This document shows, piece after piece, positions 61,440 through 64,000 of a stretch of DNA of 64,000 nucleotides. Source of the stretch: Candidatus Obscuribacterales bacterium (GTDB taxonomy: Bacteria; Cyanobacteriota; Vampirovibrionia; Obscuribacterales; Obscuribacteraceae); assembly GCA_020634035.1 (NCBI GenBank), contig JACKCM010000004.1, forward strand, positions 558,001-622,000, written 5' to 3'. Under the pieces are notes generated by a model. It had not been told where the DNA came from. It worked only from the letters and a program-made list of their open reading frames with translations, and ran no database searches. Made by a program: the position numbers and the translations under genes. How positions within the stretch are numbered: the first letter of the stretch is position 1; each line of letters opens with the position of its first letter.

Positions 61440-61555
61440 GGTCCTTTCCCCTGTTAAATGAATGTTCACACTCTTTGACGAATGAAAGTCGCTCTTGGTT
61501 CAATGAGGTCCAATAGAATTTTGTTTAAATGGTTACTTCTCAGCCGGAGTTTGGC

Positions 61556-62818
61556 ATGCAAGACCTGGAGAAAGCACGGGATCTGATTCTCGAAAAAGAA
61601 CGTGCGCTATCAGATAGATTCAGCGAAATCGACCGTGTTTCCGAGTTCAATCTCAACAAAGTGCTGACCGCATTTCGAGAGAATCGGGTCACTCAAGAAC
61701 ACTTCAATCCTGCCTCCGGCTATGGCATCGACCATATCGGTAGAGAAACCCTGGACAGAGTCTGGGCTCAAATCTTCAAGACAGAGAGCGCCTGTGTCAG
61801 GGTGAGCTTTGTCTCCGGAACCCATGCCATCGCCTGTGCCATTCTCGGCAATATCAGACCGGGTACACGCTTTCTTACCCTGACCGGCACCCCTTATGAC
61901 TCTCTAGAGCCGGTTCTTGGCGGCAAGAAGGAGAGTCGAGGCTCTATCTGCGATCTCGGCGGTACCTATCTGGAGGTTGATCTTGATCCCGCTTCTATGG
62001 ACCGTACCGACATAGTTCGTGCCATTGCCCCCCTGGGTGAGGTCGATTTTTTCTATTTGCAGAAGTCTTGCGGCTACAGCGCCACGCGCAAAACCTATTC
62101 GAATAAAGAGTTGAAAAAGCTCATTGATTCAGCCCGTTCGGTATGTCCTACCGCCAGAGTAATAGTCGACAACTGTTATGGAGAGTTTGTCGAAGTGGAC
62201 GAACCGAGTGAAGTAGGCGCCGATCTGGTTGTCGGTTCACTCATTAAAAACCCCGGTGGCGGGCTAGCCATTGCCGGTGGTTATATAGCCGGTGCCGAAG
62301 ATCTGGTTGAATCTGCTTTGATCAGATTGACCGCCCCTGGAATCAAAGGCCATATGGGTGTTAATTTTGGAGAGGGACGCCATCTCTTTCAGGGGCTTTT
62401 CATAGCGCCTTCGGTGGTCGCTCAAGCCTTGAAAGGCGTTTTGCTGATAACCAGTGTTTTCGAAGAGTTCGGTATGACAGTGAAGCCCAGGGCACAAGAT
62501 CAACGCTATGACATTATCCAGGCGATTGAATTCTCAGATGAGAAAAAGCTGATCAATTTTTGTCGAGCGATGCAAAGATATTCTCCGGTGGATGCCCATG
62601 TGGAGCCGGAGCCATACAGAATGCCGGGCTACGAAGACCCGGTGGTGATGGCAGGCGGTACCTTTGTGGAAGGCGCCACCATCGAATTGTCTTGTGATGG
62701 ACCGCTGAGAGCGCCGTACACTGCCTATCTACAGGGCGGTCTCTCCTATCAGCATGTGAAGTGCTATCTAGAAGGCGCTCTCAGTCTGTCTTTTGCCGGA
62801 GAAATGCCATTCTTCTAG
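61556..62818 (+). CDS. PLP-dependent methionine gamma-lyase-like (aluminium-resistance family)
   Basis: About 420 residues. ATG 61556 has SD GGAG 7 nt away; the upstream ATG 61529 lacks one. PF06838-type protein: EFNLNKVLTAFRENRV, FNPASGYGIDHIGRETLDRV, SFVSGTHAIACAILG, FLTLTGTPYDSLEPVLGG, VDNCYGEFVE, and Lys in GSLIKNPGGGLAIAGGYIAG as PLP anchor. Members are named after aluminium resistance in an early study, but the fold is that of Cys/Met lyases; the reaction is uncertain. It is divergent from comF. Confidence 0.88.
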   Translation: MQDLEKARDLILEKERALSDRFSEIDRVSEFNLNKVLTAFRENRVTQEHFNPASGYGIDHIGRETLDRVWAQIFKTESACVRVSFVSGTHAIACAILGNIRPGTRFLTLTGTPYDSLEPVLGGKKESRGSICDLGGTYLEVDLDPASMDRTDIVRAIAPLGEVDFFYLQKSCGYSATRKTYSNKELKKLIDSARSVCPTARVIVDNCYGEFVEVDEPSEVGADLVVGSLIKNPGGGLAIAGGYIAGAEDLVESALIRLTAPGIKGHMGVNFGEGRHLFQGLFIAPSVVAQALKGVLLITSVFEEFGMTVKPRAQDQRYDIIQAIEFSDEKKLINFCRAMQRYSPVDAHVEPEPYRMPGYEDPVVMAGGTFVEGATIELSCDGPLRAPYTAYLQGGLSYQHVKCYLEGALSLSFAGEMPFF

Positions 62819-62933
62819 GTTGAAGCGGCCTTTAAATGTTTTGAAAGTTTTCTTCAGATCTCACCCCACGGCTTGCCAACTACTCTACAATTAGCCTGGA
62901 ACCCTAGCCTAGAAGCTCTGGAGGATCAGGATC

Positions 62934-63917
62934 TTGGTTGCACAAATGCCGGCCCGTCAACGCATACTCACCGGAGGCAAAACAGATCTGAGAATCTTAT
63001 CCGGCACGGCCAACCCGGAACTGGCCAGAGAAGTGGCGGAATATATGGGGTTACATCTATCACCAGTCAAAATCTCACCGTTTTCGGATGGTGAGATTTA
63101 TGTTCAGGTGCGAGAAAGCGTGCGTGGGCTCGATTGTTTTGTAATCCAGCCTACATGTACCCCGGTCAACGAAAATCTGATGGAGCTGCTTATTCTGCTT
63201 GATGCGCTCAAGCGCGCTTCGGCAGGTCGTATCACCGTGGTGATTCCTTATTACGGCTATGGCAGACAGGACAGAAAAGCCGCCGGCCGAGAAGCTATAA
63301 CCGCTAAACTGACAGCCGACCTTCTGACCACCGCCGGTGCCCAGCGGGTGGTCGCCCTCGATCTCCATGCTCCGCAGATAATGGGCTTCTTCAATATCCT
63401 TGTCGATCACCTCTACGCTTCTCCGGTACTCCTCGAGTATCTTCAGGAGATGAATCTCGAAGATGTGGTGGTGGTCAGCCCCGACGTAGGTGGCGTGGCC
63501 AGAACCCGTGCTTTCGCCAAAAAGCTTGATGATGCGCCAATTGCCATCATCGACAAACGTCGCAGCGAGCACAACGTCGCCGAAGTGATGAGTGTGGTCG
63601 GTGACGTCAAAGGCAAGATCGCTGTTATGGTGGACGATATGGTAGACACAGCCGGAACTCTTGTAAAAGGAGCCGAGCTTTTGAAAAAAGAGGGCGCCAA
63701 GCAAGTTTTCGCCTGCGCGACCCATGCGGTGCTTTCCGGTCCTGCCAATGATCGTATCGAGAAATCGCCCATAGAAAGACTGATTGTCACCAATTCAATC
63801 CCCCTCGATAAAGTCTCGGTCTCGAATAAAATCGTTCAGCTCAGCGTCGCCAAACTGCTTGGTGAAGCGATAGCCAGAATTCACGATGATTGCTCGGTTA
63901 GCGAGATGTTCGAATAA
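62934..63917 (+). CDS. prs: Ribose-phosphate pyrophosphokinase
   Basis: 327 residues from TTG with SD GGAGG 9 nt upstream. Transfers pyrophosphate from ATP to ribose 5-phosphate to make PRPP. Seen: LRILSGTANPELAREVAEYMG, FSDGEIYVQVRESVRG, VIPYYGYGRQDRK, LDLHAPQIMGFF, VVSPDVGGVARTRAFA and the PRPP loop MVDDMVDTAGTL. The C-terminus is as usual. Its TAA stop overlaps the ATG of the following gene. Confidence 0.96.
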   Translation: MVAQMPARQRILTGGKTDLRILSGTANPELAREVAEYMGLHLSPVKISPFSDGEIYVQVRESVRGLDCFVIQPTCTPVNENLMELLILLDALKRASAGRITVVIPYYGYGRQDRKAAGREAITAKLTADLLTTAGAQRVVALDLHAPQIMGFFNILVDHLYASPVLLEYLQEMNLEDVVVVSPDVGGVARTRAFAKKLDDAPIAIIDKRRSEHNVAEVMSVVGDVKGKIAVMVDDMVDTAGTLVKGAELLKKEGAKQVFACATHAVLSGPANDRIEKSPIERLIVTNSIPLDKVSVSNKIVQLSVAKLLGEAIARIHDDCSVSEMFE

Positions 63918-64000
63918 TGATCGTTCTTGAAACTTTCCAGGTCGGTCCCCTGCAATGCAACTGCTCTATCATCGGTGACAGAGAGAGCGGCGAGGCGGTG
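63917..64000 (+). CDS. Start of a metallo-beta-lactamase-fold hydrolase gene (cut by window edge)
   Basis: The ATG shares its A with the prs stop (TAATG), so the genes are translationally coupled. Only 28 codons are present: MIVLETFQVGPLQCNCSIIGD and on. The N-terminal strand order (FxVGPLQxNCxIIGDxxSGEAV) is typical of glyoxalase-II-like metallo-beta-lactamase proteins; the metal-binding HxHxDH part is outside the window. Confidence 0.6.
   Translation, partial: MIVLETFQVGPLQCNCSIIGDRESGEAV

Overview
The window looks like chromosomal DNA of a free-living bacterium with a Gram-negative type envelope. It carries an outer-membrane TolC-type channel, an RND efflux pump, a meso-DAP type MurE, and many exported proteins with signal peptides. 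Several traits fit a non-photosynthetic relative of Cyanobacteria (Melainabacteria/Vampirovibrionia, Obscuribacter-like): a eukaryotic-type kinase with a leucine-rich-repeat ectodomain, TPR and CHAT proteins, an Rcp1-like response regulator, complex I subunits, a futalosine-pathway MqnD homologue and 2-oxoacid:ferredoxin oxidoreductase. This placement is inferred from gene content and family resemblance; no 16S rRNA or other decisive marker is present. No photosynthesis genes, tRNA, rRNA, insertion sequence, prophage or CRISPR array was found. TTG and GTG starts are frequent.

Layout. Positions 1-5 kb hold the 3' part of a membrane Ser/Thr kinase, typA and rsgA. A minus-strand run follows (5.3-10.2 kb): glpD, a 2-hydroxyacid dehydrogenase, a GT87-like membrane protein and an SGNH hydrolase. 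From 10.3 to 24 kb lies an envelope block: a glycine-zipper protein, a TPR protein whose CHAT domain lacks its catalytic dyad, an acidic secreted protein, a PII-like regulator directly ahead of an RND adaptor and pump, a convergent TolC-type gene, and a second glycine-zipper protein. From 24 to 31 kb are a FabG-like SDR coupled to a PgeF/YfiH enzyme, then a tightly packed CAP protein, VWA protein and GT-C membrane protein.

Energy metabolism follows at 31-38.6 kb: nuoM and nuoL diverge, a His-rich one-TM protein sits behind nuoL, and korA-korB make a two-gene 2-oxoacid:ferredoxin oxidoreductase with a structured leader. At 38.7-41.4 kb a receiver-PAS-histidine kinase overlaps a receiver protein that ends in LRV/HEAT-like repeats. 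Then come an LCP ligase, a transaldolase/FSA enzyme, two metalloprotease-like genes in a row (one with a long Gln/Tyr/Pro repeat), mqnD, an alpha/beta hydrolase and a kinesin-light-chain-type TPR protein.

The last 14 kb are mostly housekeeping: an FAD dehydrogenase, a PlsC-type acyltransferase, a polysaccharide deacetylase, a DUF4388-like protein, murE, rpmA and rplU (with a visible promoter and terminator), a peroxiredoxin, a thioredoxin-fold protein, hemL, comF, a PLP lyase, prs and the start of a metallo-beta-lactamase-fold gene cut by the right edge. The most unusual items are the PII/RND linkage, the inactive CHAT domain, the receiver-LRV fusion, a repeat module shared by two exported enzymes, and a two-strand overlap of hemL and comF. 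I did not find a clear new defence or mobile system.
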